In this document: in pieces, positions 9,699-21,388 of the stretch
Layout: each line of letters starts with the position of its first letter
Position numbering within the stretch: position 1 is the first letter of the stretch
From: Vibrio proteolyticus NBRC 13287
GTDB taxonomy: Bacteria > Pseudomonadota > Gammaproteobacteria > Enterobacterales > Vibrionaceae
Assembly (NCBI RefSeq): GCF_000467125.1
Contig: NZ_BATJ01000002.1
Location: 310,001 to 374,000, forward strand
Direction: 5' to 3'
Length of the DNA stretch: 64,000 nucleotides
Translations under genes and position numbers: made by a program
The notes under the pieces: generated by a model
Told to the model about the DNA's origin: nothing
The model's input: the letters and a program-made list of their open reading frames with translations, nothing else
Databases searched by the model: none

Positions 9699-11171
9699 AT
9701 GAAGGGCAAGAGGCATTTCAGCCACAGGTTTGTCGTTGTCGCACCACTGACTCTGGCGATGACGGTACTCGTTCTGGCTATCAATGCTTATTTGAATGCG
9801 ATCAATCGCGAAATAGACTCAGAATACGACCGCATAGACCGTTCACTTCAGCGCACCACGCGTTTGCTGACCGCCATCGATTACGCGTTCAACCACTATC
9901 TGGTCGCCCGGCCGGATCTGCTGCTCAGCCACAATCGTAAAGTGGAAGACGGCGTCTGTCGGATGTGGCCGATTGACCCGCTGCTCAACCTTGATGAATC
10001 AAGGGATGTCCCGATTCCGTCTATTGATTTTAGCTACATGATTACTGCGGATGCGTCGCTGTGCGATCCGAGCAGTCGAATGTATCAAAGAGTGGCCAGT
10101 CGTGTCATTCTGGCACCGAGTTTGTCCTTCTTGCATGATCTTGATGATGAGATTTTTGGTATTCGCTACATTGACGAGAGTGGCTTTGTTATGTCATCTC
10201 CGGCATCGCGTGCGGCGAAAATCGACCGAGACTTCGTGTCTATCATCAAGACGCGTCCATACTGGCGCGATACAGCCCAGAACAAAGATAAAATCACGGT
10301 CTCCCGTTTGAGTTCAACCTCCCTGCTGATTGACGGGCAGAAGAGACAGGTGTTTGCAATGACATTGCCGGTTGTCATCGACGGCGATTACCGTGGCATG
10401 GTGGAACTGGATGTCAACACTGAGGTTCTGCTGAGTAAAGACAGTGATTTACCCAATCCGATTAAGCTGATTGATTTGCGGACATCCGGCATACCGGACA
10501 ATGCAGTACATGTTAAACATCTCAATATTCCCGGCGTCGAATTTCATCACGCCGTATACTACGACCTGGATATCCGCAACGAAATCGCCTTTTTCTTTAG
10601 TTTCAAGGTCTACTCATTACTGGGCATAGTGTTCATTTACGTGCTTTCCACTGTGGTTTTGATTTACTTTAACAGCGATGCCGAAAAAACCTATTTCAAA
10701 GATCTGGCCGCGCGCGACCCCATGACTGGTTTGTTAAACCGGCGTGGTTTCCAGTCACTGCTGCAACGCACACCCCATCAGCAATATATTGCGCTGGCGA
10801 TTTTGGATATCGATGATTTTAAACGCATCAACGATACCCATGGTCATGATGTAGGGGACAACGTTATCTGTTACGTCGCCGATCAAATCCTGTGCAGTAT
10901 CCGTCAGGCAGATATTGCAGCCCGCTTTGGTGGAGAAGAGTTTGTTATCTATCTGACGGGGGACAGTGAGCAAAAGCTGCAGCAGATTCTGCTCAGGGTC
11001 AGAGCCGCTCTGGCTGAGTATGCCAGTCGCTTACTCGAGCGCGGATTTACCGTGTCTGGCGGTGTAGATATCACCAAAGCCGGCCAATTCGAGTTTGAGA
11101 CGGCATTTAAGCGTGCAGATGACAAGCTGTATCAGGCTAAGACCAATGGCAAAGACAAGTTGATATTCTGA
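9699..11171 (+). CDS. Membrane diguanylate cyclase with periplasmic sensor domain
   Basis: Makes cyclic di-GMP from two GTP. The 490 residues run: an N-terminal transmembrane helix (about 10-30), a periplasmic sensor of about 270 residues, a second transmembrane helix (about 303-325) and a GGDEF domain. The active-site motif is GGEEF (411-415). An inhibitory I-site RQAD (402-405) lies exactly five residues upstream, so product inhibition is expected. DPMTGLLNRRGF and DIDDFKRINDTHGHDVGD confirm an intact catalytic domain. The sensor resembles Cache-like domains, but its ligand is unknown. It ends 8 bp from convergent dusC. Confidence 0.93.
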   Translation: MKGKRHFSHRFVVVAPLTLAMTVLVLAINAYLNAINREIDSEYDRIDRSLQRTTRLLTAIDYAFNHYLVARPDLLLSHNRKVEDGVCRMWPIDPLLNLDESRDVPIPSIDFSYMITADASLCDPSSRMYQRVASRVILAPSLSFLHDLDDEIFGIRYIDESGFVMSSPASRAAKIDRDFVSIIKTRPYWRDTAQNKDKITVSRLSSTSLLIDGQKRQVFAMTLPVVIDGDYRGMVELDVNTEVLLSKDSDLPNPIKLIDLRTSGIPDNAVHVKHLNIPGVEFHHAVYYDLDIRNEIAFFFSFKVYSLLGIVFIYVLSTVVLIYFNSDAEKTYFKDLAARDPMTGLLNRRGFQSLLQRTPHQQYIALAILDIDDFKRINDTHGHDVGDNVICYVADQILCSIRQADIAARFGGEEFVIYLTGDSEQKLQQILLRVRAALAEYASRLLERGFTVSGGVDITKAGQFEFETAFKRADDKLYQAKTNGKDKLIF

Positions 11172-11179
11172 GGTAATGG

Positions 11180-12139
11180 CTAGCTGGCATCGGCCAACAG
11201 GTTGTCGCGATAGTATTCGATCCGCTCTACTATCGGGGCGGCTTTGCTGAAGGTTCGAATATCGCGGAATAACTCTTGGGCCTGAGGGTACTCTTGGCGC
11301 AGGTATGAGAACCATTGCTTGACCCGGTTGGGATAATAGAGGCCTTTATCGCCTTTCATTTCATAACGAGAGTACACCAGCAGCAGATCGACCACGTCTT
11401 GCCAGGCCATTTTGCTGTGGTTGTGTTTTACCACGTTGCCAAGGTTCGGCACATTGAATGCGCCACGGCACACCATCAAAGAGTCAACCCCTGTGGTCGC
11501 GATACAGGCTTGCCCGTCGTCATAATTCCAGATCTCACCATTTGCAATCAGTGGAAGTGTGGTTTTGCCACGAATTTGGTCGATGTATTCCCAGCGAATC
11601 TCACTGGCTTTGTAGCCACCGGATTTCGTTCTTGCATGCACGGTCAGTTCATTGGCGCCGGCTTGCTCAATCGCATCGACGATCTCGAAACAGTCGTTTG
11701 GGTCTTCCCAGCCGAGGCGAATTTTGGCAGAAACCGGTATATGAGTTGGCACGGCGTCACGGCAGGCTTTGACCACCTGGTGGATCAATTCCGGATGCTG
11801 AAGCAGAGCAGCGCCGCCTTTACTTTTGTTTACCATCTTGGCCGGACAGCCGAAGTTGATATCAATGCCTTTTGCGCCAAGGTCGGCGGCGCGAACGGCA
11901 TTCTCTGCCATCCAGCCCGGCTCCTGACCAAGTAACTGAAGATGAACCGGTACGCCGGATTTGGTCTGTGAACCTTGTTCCAGCTCAGGACAGAGGCGGT
12001 AGAACACATGATCTGGCAGCAACTGATCGACCACGCGCACAAATTCTGTGACGCACAGATCGTAGTCATTGATGTCGGTTAGGATCTCTCGCATCAGATG
12101 ATCCAACACGCCCTCCATCGGGCCCAGAATTACTCGCAT
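11180..12139 (-). CDS. dusC: tRNA-dihydrouridine(16) synthase
   Basis: FMN-dependent reductase that makes dihydrouridine at position 16 of tRNAs. The 319 residues begin MRVILGPMEGVLDHLMRE, the N-terminal signature of the DusC branch; a longer reading frame extends 65 codons upstream but has no family support. The catalytic Cys lies in DINFGCPAKMVNKSKGGAALL, and IPVSAKIRLGW and LIANGEIWNYDD complete the TIM barrel. It converges on the GGDEF gene and diverges from the SEC-C gene at 12338. Confidence 0.94.
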   Translation of the reverse strand: MRVILGPMEGVLDHLMREILTDINDYDLCVTEFVRVVDQLLPDHVFYRLCPELEQGSQTKSGVPVHLQLLGQEPGWMAENAVRAADLGAKGIDINFGCPAKMVNKSKGGAALLQHPELIHQVVKACRDAVPTHIPVSAKIRLGWEDPNDCFEIVDAIEQAGANELTVHARTKSGGYKASEIRWEYIDQIRGKTTLPLIANGEIWNYDDGQACIATTGVDSLMVCRGAFNVPNLGNVVKHNHSKMAWQDVVDLLLVYSRYEMKGDKGLYYPNRVKQWFSYLRQEYPQAQELFRDIRTFSKAAPIVERIEYYRDNLLADAS

Positions 12140-12278
12140 ACCATTTTGCCTCCGTTTGGGAGGCGAGATTGTAGAGGTATTGGTTGATATTGTCACTAAG
12201 GGGGAACGCATCGCCTGAGCCAATACGCTGATTTTTACGCTGAGATGGTGATGAATTGGGCGTCTGTCCGCACTATGG

Positions 12279-12307
12279 TTAGCAAGCGAAGCACACAGTG
12301 ATATACT
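12279..12307 (+). promoter_or_regulatory. Candidate sigma70 promoter for 12338 gene
   Basis: TTAGCA (12279-12284) and TATACT (12302-12307) are separated by 17 bp, about 31 bp before the ATG at 12338. The -10 is good and the -35 matches four of six positions. Confidence 0.4.
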
Positions 12308-12337
12308 CAGTTTTTTGTTCTGTTCAGAAAGCATGTT

Positions 12338-12952
12338 ATGACTTATCAGCTCATCTCACTGGAGAGCACCGATGTACAGGAATCTCCGTTTTTTATTGAA
12401 GGCGCCATTTTGGCGGCCAATTTTGCCACGCAGCCTCTGGCGCCCGAAGCCTGGCTGGGTGAATTGCTGGGAGCGGCCGCCAGTGACGTTCAGCCAGTGA
12501 TTGTTGAACAGATTCACAAACAATACGCGCAATTGAAACGAAATGAATATTCCTTATTGGCCTTGGTGGACGGGGCTGATAAACGTGAACAACTCGCAGA
12601 CTTGGCAGAAGGCTTCATGCAGGTATGGCCGACTGTCGAAGCGCAGTGGATGGAGACGCAGGTCGGGGATGGAACGCTGCGCATGTTACAGGCGTTACTG
12701 ACCAGCTTTATGTTGGCGATCGATGAAGAGCAGACACAGCAACAAATGCGAAAGGCGGGTGTCGAATCGCCACCGTCGCTGGAGGAGTTTATTGAACAGT
12801 TGGATTTGATGGTGGCGGAAGTGGCGATGGCGGCAGACGAGGCCATGGTCGGGGCGCAGTCACAAAGTGTCAACCCATATAAAGGTATTGGTCGCAATGA
12901 TCTATGTCCTTGTGGCAGCGGGAAAAAGTTCAAACAGTGTTGCGGTCAGTAA
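12338..12952 (+). CDS. UPF0149 (YecA-like) protein with SEC-C zinc motif
   Basis: The 204-residue protein has an all-helical UPF0149/YecA-like domain (about 1-175) and a C-terminal SEC-C motif, [13 protein letters not shown], of the kind that binds zinc at the end of SecA. SEC-C tails in small proteins may contact SecB or ribosome-associated partners; the exact role of this family is not settled. It is a monocistronic gene divergent from dusC. The preceding TATACT element supports its own promoter. A second SEC-C protein (ychJ) lies 3.6 kb away. Confidence 0.85.
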   Translation: MTYQLISLESTDVQESPFFIEGAILAANFATQPLAPEAWLGELLGAAASDVQPVIVEQIHKQYAQLKRNEYSLLALVDGADKREQLADLAEGFMQVWPTVEAQWMETQVGDGTLRMLQALLTSFMLAIDEEQTQQQMRKAGVESPPSLEEFIEQLDLMVAEVAMAADEAMVGAQSQSVNPYKGIGRNDLCPCGSGKKFKQCCGQ

Positions 12953-13055
12953 GTGGAATTATCTCAGGTTTTGCGTGTCTGACTGGTATCGATACGCTTC
13001 GCGTGATTCAGACGGATGTCTGACCTTATTCGGTCATAACCTGGCTGCGGCGATT

Positions 13056-13061
13056 TATAAT
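13056..13061 (+). promoter_or_regulatory. Candidate -10 element before lolA
   Basis: A perfect TATAAT sits 76 bp before the lolA ATG, but no convincing -35 lies at the right distance. Because the gene before lolA is unrelated and ends 184 bp away, a promoter is expected here. Confidence 0.35.
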
Positions 13062-13136
13062 CAACGTTAGGACTGGAAATCGAGTTAGCCCGTCACCATA
13101 TAGATTTTATCGCTCATTTAGTGAGGAGCTTTTTGA

Positions 13137-13733
13137 ATGAAGAAACTGTTAGCCTTGTTATTGGTAAGTTGCTCTGCCTTGGCCGCGCCAAAAGATGAAC
13201 TCAGCGCTCGTCTGGCAAAAAACGACGGATTCAGTGCTGATTTCACTCAGCAGGTGACAAGCCCAGAGGGTGACGTTGTTATGGAAGGTGAGGGGACCGT
13301 CGAAATTGCGCGCCCAAGCCTGTTCCGCTGGACAACCAACACACCAGATGAGAACGTTTTAGTTTCAGATGGTCAGTCGGTCTGGTACTACAGCCCGTTT
13401 ATTGAACAGGTGACGATTTATCGTCAGGAGCAAGCTACGGAGCAAACCCCGTTTGTTCTTCTCACTCGCAATCGCAACAGTGACTGGGATAATTACGCCG
13501 TCGTGCAAAAAGGCGATCTGTTTACGCTGACCCCGACCGCCGTGGATTCCAATCAGGGCAAGTTTCAAATCGATATCAACACGAAAGGTGTGGTGAAAGG
13601 GTTCAATGTGATTGAACAGGATGGTCAGAAGAGCCAGTTCACTTTCAGTAAGGTAAACCTCAGTAAGCCGAAGGCAGACCGTTTTACGTTTGTGGTGCCT
13701 CAAGGTGTCGAGGTCGATGACCAAAGGAAGTAG
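13137..13733 (+). CDS. lolA: Outer-membrane lipoprotein carrier protein LolA
   Basis: Periplasmic chaperone that takes outer-membrane lipoproteins from LolCDE and hands them to LolB. The 198 residues start with a signal peptide cut after LVSCSALA (residue 16-17). The mature protein has the family motifs [24 protein letters not shown] and [19 protein letters not shown]. rarA starts 3 bp after the stop, so lolA-rarA are cotranscribed, as in E. coli. Unlike E. coli, ftsK is not the gene immediately upstream. Confidence 0.96.
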   Translation: MKKLLALLLVSCSALAAPKDELSARLAKNDGFSADFTQQVTSPEGDVVMEGEGTVEIARPSLFRWTTNTPDENVLVSDGQSVWYYSPFIEQVTIYRQEQATEQTPFVLLTRNRNSDWDNYAVVQKGDLFTLTPTAVDSNQGKFQIDINTKGVVKGFNVIEQDGQKSQFTFSKVNLSKPKADRFTFVVPQGVEVDDQRK

Positions 13734-13735
13734 TC

Positions 13736-15085
13736 TTGAGTAATTACAGTTTAGACTTTGCAGGGGACGAAGATTTTCGTCCCCTTGCTGCTCGTATGCG
13801 CCCAGAAACACTGGATCAGTATATCGGGCAGAAGCATATTCTAGGTCCGGGAAAGCCGTTACGGCGAGCACTGGAAGCGGGGCATATCCATTCAATGATC
13901 TTGTGGGGCCCGCCTGGCACAGGGAAAACCACACTGGCGGAGGTCGCGGCGAATTACGCCAACGCGGAAGTCGAGCGTGTATCGGCGGTTACCTCTGGCG
14001 TAAAAGAGATACGCGCGGCAATTGAAAAAGCGCGAGAAAATAAAATGGCGGGGCGTCGCACCATCTTATTTGTCGATGAGGTGCACCGTTTCAACAAATC
14101 GCAGCAAGATGCCTTTCTGCCCCACATTGAAGATGGCACGGTTACTTTCATTGGTGCCACCACGGAAAACCCTTCGTTTGAACTGAATAACGCTTTGTTG
14201 TCACGGGCCCGAGTGTACAAGCTCACCTCTCTCAACCAAGAGGAAATCCTGCTGGCGCTTCATCAGGCTATTGAAGACGCGCCCCGGGGGCAAGGCCGCA
14301 TTGAGGCCCATTTTTCTGATAACGTTCTGGAACGCCTGGCTGAGCTGGTCAACGGTGACGCGCGCATGTCGCTCAACTATCTTGAGCTTTTGTACGACAT
14401 GGCGCAGGACGATGCTCAAGGCGTCAAACAGATCACGCTGCAGTTGCTGGCGGAGGTGGCCGGTGAGAAAGTGTCGCGCTTCGATAACAAAGGCGACATC
14501 TGGTACGACTTGATATCCGCCGTGCACAAGTCTATCCGTGGCTCCAACCCGGATGCGGCGCTGTACTGGGCTGCGAGAATGATGTCTGCGGGCTGTGATC
14601 CGCTGTATATTGCCCGCCGCCTGCTGGCGATCGCGTCAGAAGACGTTGGTAATGCGGATCCGCGCGCAATGCAAGTGGCACTGTCAGCCTGGGATTGTTT
14701 TACCCGGGTTGGGCCAGCGGAAGGGGAGCGCGCGATTGCTCAGGCGATCGTCTATCTGGCCTGTGCGCCGAAAAGCAATGCGGTGTACAGCGCTTGGAAG
14801 CAGGCGCTCAGCGATGCGCATAACCTGCCGGAATATGAGGTTCCCCATCACCTGCGTAATGCCCCGACCAGTCTGATGAAAGACATGGGCTATGGCGAGG
14901 AATACCGTTACGCCCATGATGAGCCTGGTGCGTACGCTGCGGGTGAAAAATACCTCCCGCCGGAAATGGGAGAAAAACGCTACTATTTTCCGACAAATCG
15001 AGGTCTTGAGACCAAAATTGGCGAGAAGTTGGATTACTTGGCTAGTTTAGACGCAAAAAGCCCGCAAAAGCGCTATGAAAAGTAA
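13736..15085 (+). CDS. rarA: Replication-associated recombination protein A (AAA+)
   Basis: RarA (MgsA) is a clamp-loader-like AAA+ ATPase that acts at stalled replication forks. The 449 residues have Walker [10 protein letters not shown] (58-66), Walker [11 protein letters not shown], the sensor-1 loop [20 protein letters not shown] and the C-terminal MgsA tetramerisation domain ([17 protein letters not shown]). Translation starts at TTG, preceded by AAAGGAAG, right after the lolA stop. The length is that of the family. Confidence 0.96.
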   Translation: MSNYSLDFAGDEDFRPLAARMRPETLDQYIGQKHILGPGKPLRRALEAGHIHSMILWGPPGTGKTTLAEVAANYANAEVERVSAVTSGVKEIRAAIEKARENKMAGRRTILFVDEVHRFNKSQQDAFLPHIEDGTVTFIGATTENPSFELNNALLSRARVYKLTSLNQEEILLALHQAIEDAPRGQGRIEAHFSDNVLERLAELVNGDARMSLNYLELLYDMAQDDAQGVKQITLQLLAEVAGEKVSRFDNKGDIWYDLISAVHKSIRGSNPDAALYWAARMMSAGCDPLYIARRLLAIASEDVGNADPRAMQVALSAWDCFTRVGPAEGERAIAQAIVYLACAPKSNAVYSAWKQALSDAHNLPEYEVPHHLRNAPTSLMKDMGYGEEYRYAHDEPGAYAAGEKYLPPEMGEKRYYFPTNRGLETKIGEKLDYLASLDAKSPQKRYEK

Positions 15086-15123
15086 TGTCTTTTGGGTATC
15101 TTTATCAGGTTAGACTATTCAAT

Positions 15124-16485
<1,362 letters not shown>

Positions 16486-16503
16486 TCGGTGGCGATAAAA
16501 AAG

Positions 16504-16532
16504 AAAAACCGACCAGTCAGGTCGGTTTTTTT
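16504..16532. terminator. Terminator between convergent serS and ychJ
   Basis: AAAACCGAC and GTCGGTTTT pair around a 7-nt loop, and a T run follows on the plus strand. The A run on the left allows use from the minus strand too. Confidence 0.85.
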
Positions 16533-16553
16533 ATGTCTGCAATTGCGCGATGG

Positions 16554-17057
16554 TTAGCCACAACACTTTTTGAATTTCTTACCACTGCCACAAATACACG
16601 GATCGTTACGGCCGACTTTGAGCTCTTTAACGGTCTGATTCAGTCTTGGATCCGAAATGGTCTCTTCTTGCGAGGGAAACTCGCCGTCGATGTAATACCA
16701 AAGGCCATCTTGACGAAGAAAGCGTGAACGTTCGGTCATGCAGTACTCTGCACCTTGATCGACAAAGTGCGCGCTAAAGGTGACATACCCTTCATCCTTA
16801 TCGCTGCCGTCTTCGCTACCGATGACGTCGAGCTTCTTCCACTCTGAATGGACTGATTCCTGAATCCCTTCACGTTGGTCTTCTGCGTGGCAACTCGGGT
16901 GATATGTCTCGATGACGAAATCGACTAACCCAAGCACATGCGCACTATAGCGGGCGCGCATCAGTTGTTCCGGTTGTTGTGCATGAGCATGCTGCTGATG
17001 AACGGGTTCACAGCAGGCAGTGTAATCGGATTGGCTTCCACAAGGGCAGGCAGTCAT
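16554..17057 (-). CDS. ychJ: YchJ-like protein with two SEC-C motifs (UPF0225)
   Basis: The 167-residue protein has a SEC-C-like motif at each end: [13 protein letters not shown] at residues 4-16 and [13 protein letters not shown] at the C-terminus. Between them lies the NTF2-like YchJ domain ([32 protein letters not shown] core). The start MTACPCGS is chosen because it begins just before the first motif; an in-frame ATG lies 10 codons upstream. The biochemical role is not known; zinc binding is inferred from the cysteines. Confidence 0.88.
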   Translation of the reverse strand: MTACPCGSQSDYTACCEPVHQQHAHAQQPEQLMRARYSAHVLGLVDFVIETYHPSCHAEDQREGIQESVHSEWKKLDVIGSEDGSDKDEGYVTFSAHFVDQGAEYCMTERSRFLRQDGLWYYIDGEFPSQEETISDPRLNQTVKELKVGRNDPCICGSGKKFKKCCG

Positions 17058-17183
17058 AAATGTCTCTTTCGTTGGTGTGGCTGACACGCCAGATAAACAG
17101 GGCCTTAAGTTTAGAAGGCTTTGCTTACGAGGTAAATAGCCAGACTTTTAGTCGCAAAAACACTCACGACAGGCATGAGGTAA

Positions 17184-18398
17184 TTACGGCTTGAGGTTCA
17201 GCAGATCGGCGGTCCACTGCACTGCGCTATCGTAACATTGGCTGAGGGTGTCTGCTGGCAGTCCCAGTCGTTGGTTGACAAGTGCGACCTGGTCCCAATC
17301 GCCTTTTTCGTACGCACGCGTGACGGTAAGAATATCCCCAAGGAGTCCATCGCCATTTTTCAATGCGACTTTGACTGCATTGTCGATCGGCATCTTTTCC
17401 ATCAGCAGATCCATCGGTTGATCGAGCAGGCTGTCAAGCAGGGAAAACATCCCGGTCAGAAAGGCCGAGCCGGGTTCGACGTCGCTGTCACAATAGCTAA
17501 ACAACAGCTCACAGTATCGTGCACGCTGGATGGACAGTCCGTACAAATAATCGGGTTTGGATTCATGAGTTGAGGCGATGGCGACCAGAGAGATGAACTT
17601 TCTCAGGCGCTCTTCACCGAGATACACCAAGGCTTGGCGGAAAGACTGAATCTTCGCGCTGATTAACGCGGAAGAATTGACAAAAGCGAGCAGTTTAAAC
17701 GATAGCGTGACGTCTTTACTGACCAACTCTTCGAGCGTGGTGTAATCGATCTGTGGTTTGGCAATCTCTTTGATCAGATGCACGATAGTGAGAAAGGCGG
17801 GCTCCAGCGCGCGACGTTGGATCATCTCCGGCTTGCTGAAAAAGTAGCCCTGAAACAGGTCAAATCCGGCTTGTTTGGCTTGCTCAAATTCCGGATGTGT
17901 TTCCACTTTCTCGGCCAGAAAGTCGATTTTTGTGTGTTTTAGCTTGGCGATAAATTTGGCCGCCTTATCGATTGGAAACTGCTGAATATCAAATTTGATG
18001 ATGGACACAAACGGCAGAAACGCTTTCCATTCGACCGACGGAACAAAATCGTCCAGAGCAATCCGGTAGCCTTTGGCGGCCATTTCCCGGATGGCGTGCA
18101 ATAATTCCTGCGTTGGAGCGCAATCTTCAAGCACTTCGATGACCAGGTTATCGGCGGGAAACAATGTGGGTACTCGGTTGATCAGACTCTGATAGGGAAA
18201 ATTAACAAAGCCGAGTTTGTTACCCAGCGTCGAATAGTGGGTCGAAAGGAAGTGATCGGACAACAAACGGCTGGTGGCCAGATCGGGATCGATCTCCGGA
18301 AAGGTATTTTTAGGCCCGTCACGAAACAACAATTCGTAACCGACGGTTCGTTTGTGGCTGTCAAGAATAGGCTGTCTGGCAATATATGAGTATTTCAA
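17184..18398 (-). CDS. EAL-HDOD domain signalling protein, EAL core degraded
   Basis: The 404-residue cytoplasmic protein has an N-terminal EAL domain (about 1-200) and a C-terminal HDOD domain (about 205-390), the YuxH architecture. EAL-type landmarks are YELLFR (E22 in place of EAL), GFVNFP, VIEVLED, ALDDFVPS, IIKFDI, AEKVET and FQGYFFSKP. The loop after DDF is VPS and not the GTG-type loop of active phosphodiesterases, so catalysis is doubtful, although several metal-ligand positions (E, N, E, D, D, K, E) remain. HDOD proteins often regulate gene expression or motility. It lies downstream of lpxH. Confidence 0.9.
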   Translation of the reverse strand: MKYSYIARQPILDSHKRTVGYELLFRDGPKNTFPEIDPDLATSRLLSDHFLSTHYSTLGNKLGFVNFPYQSLINRVPTLFPADNLVIEVLEDCAPTQELLHAIREMAAKGYRIALDDFVPSVEWKAFLPFVSIIKFDIQQFPIDKAAKFIAKLKHTKIDFLAEKVETHPEFEQAKQAGFDLFQGYFFSKPEMIQRRALEPAFLTIVHLIKEIAKPQIDYTTLEELVSKDVTLSFKLLAFVNSSALISAKIQSFRQALVYLGEERLRKFISLVAIASTHESKPDYLYGLSIQRARYCELLFSYCDSDVEPGSAFLTGMFSLLDSLLDQPMDLLMEKMPIDNAVKVALKNGDGLLGDILTVTRAYEKGDWDQVALVNQRLGLPADTLSQCYDSAVQWTADLLNLKP

Positions 18399-18457
18399 AG
18401 GACACTTCTTATATTATCGATTGGCTCTTATACGCCGGACAACATGCCCGGCCAACC

Positions 18458-19192
18458 TCATTCCACTGGGTGAAAAGGGCGAGACTGCAAATCAAATCCG
18501 TCTTTATCATAGACTAAAACAGAGCCCTGAGTGTACCAGTCTCCCAGCACAATTCGAGTTTTGTCACCCTGTAATGTGCGGAAAGTATGAATATCGGGAC
18601 GGTGAGTGTGACCATGGATCATCAAATCGACGTGATGGCGGTCCGTCACCCGTGCGACTTCACTTTGAGTGACGTCCATAATCTGCATGGATTTATGCTG
18701 TTTTTGTTCCCGGATATCGCCCTGGATTTTGCCAACAATTTTTTGTTTTGCGGCAAACGGTAGACGATTGAATAGCCATTGCAACCAGGGCTGGTGAACT
18801 TTTTTTCTATAATTCTGATACTTAATATCATCAATGCACAGGGTATCACCGTGCAGGATGACCGCCCGACGACCGTAGAGGTCAATCACGCATTCTTCGT
18901 CCAACAACGTGATTCCAGTGTCACGGGCAAAGCGCCGACCCAGCAGAAAATCGCGATTTCCCTGAATGAAATAACACGGAACGCCTTTGGTGGTTAGCGC
19001 GCGGAACTCGGCTTTAATCAGCGTGGCAAAATCGCTTTTGTCATCGTCACCTATCCAGAATTCAAACAGGTCGCCGAGCACATACAGAGCATCTGCATGG
19101 ACAGCTTCCTCGCGCATGAAACGAATAAAACAGGTCGTGATGTCGGAAACGGAAGGAGTCAGGTGGAGATCGGAAATAAACAGTGTGGTCAT
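18458..19192 (-). CDS. lpxH: UDP-2,3-diacylglucosamine diphosphatase
   Basis: Hydrolyses UDP-2,3-diacyl-GlcN to lipid X, the fourth step of lipid A synthesis, at the inner face of the inner membrane. The 244-residue calcineurin-like enzyme has all metal ligands at the E. coli positions: Asp8, His10, Asp41, Asn79, His114, His195 and His197 (DLHL, GDLFE, GNRD, HGD, HGHTH). It follows ppiB with a 44-bp gap, probably in one operon, as in E. coli. Confidence 0.97.
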   Translation of the reverse strand: MTTLFISDLHLTPSVSDITTCFIRFMREEAVHADALYVLGDLFEFWIGDDDKSDFATLIKAEFRALTTKGVPCYFIQGNRDFLLGRRFARDTGITLLDEECVIDLYGRRAVILHGDTLCIDDIKYQNYRKKVHQPWLQWLFNRLPFAAKQKIVGKIQGDIREQKQHKSMQIMDVTQSEVARVTDRHHVDLMIHGHTHRPDIHTFRTLQGDKTRIVLGDWYTQGSVLVYDKDGFDLQSRPFHPVE

Positions 19193-19205
19193 AGTCGGTC
19201 ATTTA

Positions 19206-19228
19206 AGAGAGCGCCGTCAGCGCTCTCT
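19206..19228. repeat. Hairpin between ppiB and lpxH
   Basis: AGAGAGCGC and GCGCTCTCT form a strong 9-bp stem in the 44-bp gap. There is no clear T run on the minus strand, so it may stabilise ppiB mRNA or attenuate lpxH and is unlikely to terminate fully. Confidence 0.5.
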
Positions 19229-19236
19229 GTCATTGA

Positions 19237-19731
19237 TTATGCTTCGATGGTTGTGCCAGTGATGATCACTTCATCCAGAGGGACATCCTGATGCATACCG
19301 TATGAACCGGTGCTCACACCTTTGATCTTGTTCACGATATCCATACCTTCAACGACTTCGCCGAATACACAGTAACCCCAGCCATCCATGCTTTCAGAGC
19401 GGAAATCCAGGAAGGTGTTATCATTGACGTTAATGAAAAACTGCGAGCTGGCTGAGTGTGGTTCCATCGTACGTGCCATAGCGATGGTACCAGTCTTGTT
19501 GCTCAGACCGTTGTTCGCTTCGTTTTTGATCGATGCACGGGTTGCCTTTTCACGCAGGCCAGACTCCATACCGCCACCCTGAATCATGAAACCGTCGATA
19601 ACACGGTGAAACAGCGTGTTGTCGTAGAAACCATCACGGCAGTACTGCAGGAAGTTTGCACTTGTTTCAGGTGCTTTCTCTTCGTTGAGCTGAATTTTGA
19701 TGTCACCAAAATTAGTGTGAAGGGTGATCAT
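19237..19731 (-). CDS. ppiB: Cytoplasmic peptidyl-prolyl cis-trans isomerase B
   Basis: Cyclophilin-type proline isomerase of 164 residues without a signal peptide. The active-site residues lie in [13 protein letters not shown] (catalytic Arg), [18 protein letters not shown] and [13 protein letters not shown]. It is divergent from cysS, the arrangement found in E. coli and vibrios, and reads into lpxH. Confidence 0.96.
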   Translation of the reverse strand: MITLHTNFGDIKIQLNEEKAPETSANFLQYCRDGFYDNTLFHRVIDGFMIQGGGMESGLREKATRASIKNEANNGLSNKTGTIAMARTMEPHSASSQFFINVNDNTFLDFRSESMDGWGYCVFGEVVEGMDIVNKIKGVSTGSYGMHQDVPLDEVIITGTTIEA

Positions 19732-19888
19732 GATTATTACCTTTGCTGATGTTTTTTGATTTGAAACTGAGATTCTATCTCAACTTCCCGAACATTAATA
19801 CGCGAAAAACCTGAGAAATCGTTTAAGAAGTTTAGCTTATGCTTTCTTTTTGCTCGAATCGGGGATTACGTAACACAGCCCAAGTTGT

Positions 19889-19894
19889 TATACT
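19889..19894 (+). promoter_or_regulatory. Candidate -10 element of cysS
   Basis: TATACT lies 39 bp before the cysS ATG in the 202-bp divergent ppiB-cysS region. The -35 is poor at 17-18 bp spacing. Confidence 0.3.
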
Positions 19895-19933
19895 GAGCCA
19901 CTATTTTGTTTAACTTAATATCAGACAGAGCTC

Positions 19934-21316
19934 ATGTTAAAAATATATAACACACTCACAAGACAGAAAGAGGAATTCAAGCCAATTAATGCCGGTAAAA
20001 TCGGTATGTATGTGTGTGGGGTTACTATTTACGATCTCTGTCATATCGGTCATGGCCGTACGTTCGTATCGTTTGATGTGGTATCGCGTTACCTGCGCTT
20101 TCTGGGCTATGACCTGACGTTTGTCCGTAACATCACTGACATTGATGATAAGATCATCAAACGTGCGGCGGAAAATGGTGAGTCGTGTGACTCTCTGACT
20201 GAGCGCCTGATCGCTGAAATGTACGCCGACTTCGATGCATTGAACATGAAGCGTCCAGATGTTGAGCCTCGTGCCACCCAATACATCAATGAGATCATCG
20301 CGTTAGTGGAAAAACTGATCGAACGCGGTTTCGCTTATGTGGCAGACAATGGCGACGTTATGTTCGAAGTCAGCCAATTTGATGAGTACGGCAAACTGTC
20401 TAAACAGGATTTGGATCAGCTGCAGGCCGGTGCTCGTGTTGACGTCGAAAGCGCGAAACGCAGTCCGCTGGATTTCGTGCTGTGGAAAATGTCGAAACCG
20501 GGGGAGCCGACGTGGGAGTCTCCGTGGGGAGCCGGTCGTCCGGGTTGGCATATTGAATGTTCCGCAATGAACTCGTCCATTCTTGGCAACCATTTCGATA
20601 TTCACGGTGGTGGTTCGGATTTGCAATTCCCGCACCATGAGAATGAGATCGCTCAGTCGTGCTGCGCGCACGGTACTCAGTATGTGAATACTTGGATGCA
20701 CAGTGGCATGGTGATGGTCGACAAAGAGAAAATGTCTAAGTCTTTGGGCAACTTCTTCACCATCCGTGACGTACTGAAGCATTACGATGCGGAAACGGTG
20801 CGTTATTTCCTGATGTCGGGTCACTACCGTAGCCAGCTAAACTACAGCGAAGAAAATCTTAATCAGGCGCGCGCCTCTCTGGAGCGTCTGTACACATCGC
20901 TGCGTGGCCTGGACATGACGGCTCAGGCTGACGGGGGTGAAGAGTACGTGCAGCGATTCACTGAGGCGATGAACGACGATTTCAACACGCCGGAAGCATA
21001 CTCCGTGTTGTTTGACATGACTCGCGAGATCAACCGTCTGAAAGGCGACAATCTGGATGCGGCCAGCGCGTTGGGTGCGCGTATGCGTGAACTGGCGGAT
21101 GTAATTGGCATTTTGTATCAGGACGCCGATGCATTCCTAAAAGGCGATGCCGGCAATGATGATGAAGTGGCTGAAATCGAAGCACTGATTAAACTGCGCA
21201 ATGATTCCCGAGCCGCAAAAGATTGGGCCAACGCCGATATGGCGCGTGATAAGCTGACCGAAATGGGTATCGTTCTGGAAGATGGGCCGGATGGCACGAC
21301 CTGGCGTCGTAAATAA
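19934..21316 (+). CDS. cysS: Cysteinyl-tRNA synthetase
   Basis: Class I synthetase of 460 residues that charges tRNA(Cys). The zinc ligand Cys28 (YVCGVTIYD), HIGH signature CHIGHGRT (HIGH at 37-40), GWHIECSAM zinc region, [15 protein letters not shown] and the KMSKS loop (about residue 266) are all present. The gene is monocistronic, divergent from ppiB, and ends at a terminator 15 bp downstream. Confidence 0.98.
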   Translation: MLKIYNTLTRQKEEFKPINAGKIGMYVCGVTIYDLCHIGHGRTFVSFDVVSRYLRFLGYDLTFVRNITDIDDKIIKRAAENGESCDSLTERLIAEMYADFDALNMKRPDVEPRATQYINEIIALVEKLIERGFAYVADNGDVMFEVSQFDEYGKLSKQDLDQLQAGARVDVESAKRSPLDFVLWKMSKPGEPTWESPWGAGRPGWHIECSAMNSSILGNHFDIHGGGSDLQFPHHENEIAQSCCAHGTQYVNTWMHSGMVMVDKEKMSKSLGNFFTIRDVLKHYDAETVRYFLMSGHYRSQLNYSEENLNQARASLERLYTSLRGLDMTAQADGGEEYVQRFTEAMNDDFNTPEAYSVLFDMTREINRLKGDNLDAASALGARMRELADVIGILYQDADAFLKGDAGNDDEVAEIEALIKLRNDSRAAKDWANADMARDKLTEMGIVLEDGPDGTTWRRK

Positions 21317-21330
21317 TTGAATTTCAATTT

Positions 21331-21357
21331 AAAGGGCTGTGAATTCAGCCCTTTTTT
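21331..21357 (+). terminator. Terminator after cysS
   Basis: AAAGGGCTG (21331-21339) pairs with CAGCCCTTT (21346-21354) and runs into T residues. Confidence 0.85.
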
Positions 21358-21388
21358 CTGTCATTAACATGATTATGGGAATCCCTTA

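Noticed and set aside
17184..17573. Plus-strand frame of 111 codons antisense to the EAL-HDOD gene.
   Set aside because: No ribosome site or family similarity; it is opposite a conserved HDOD domain.
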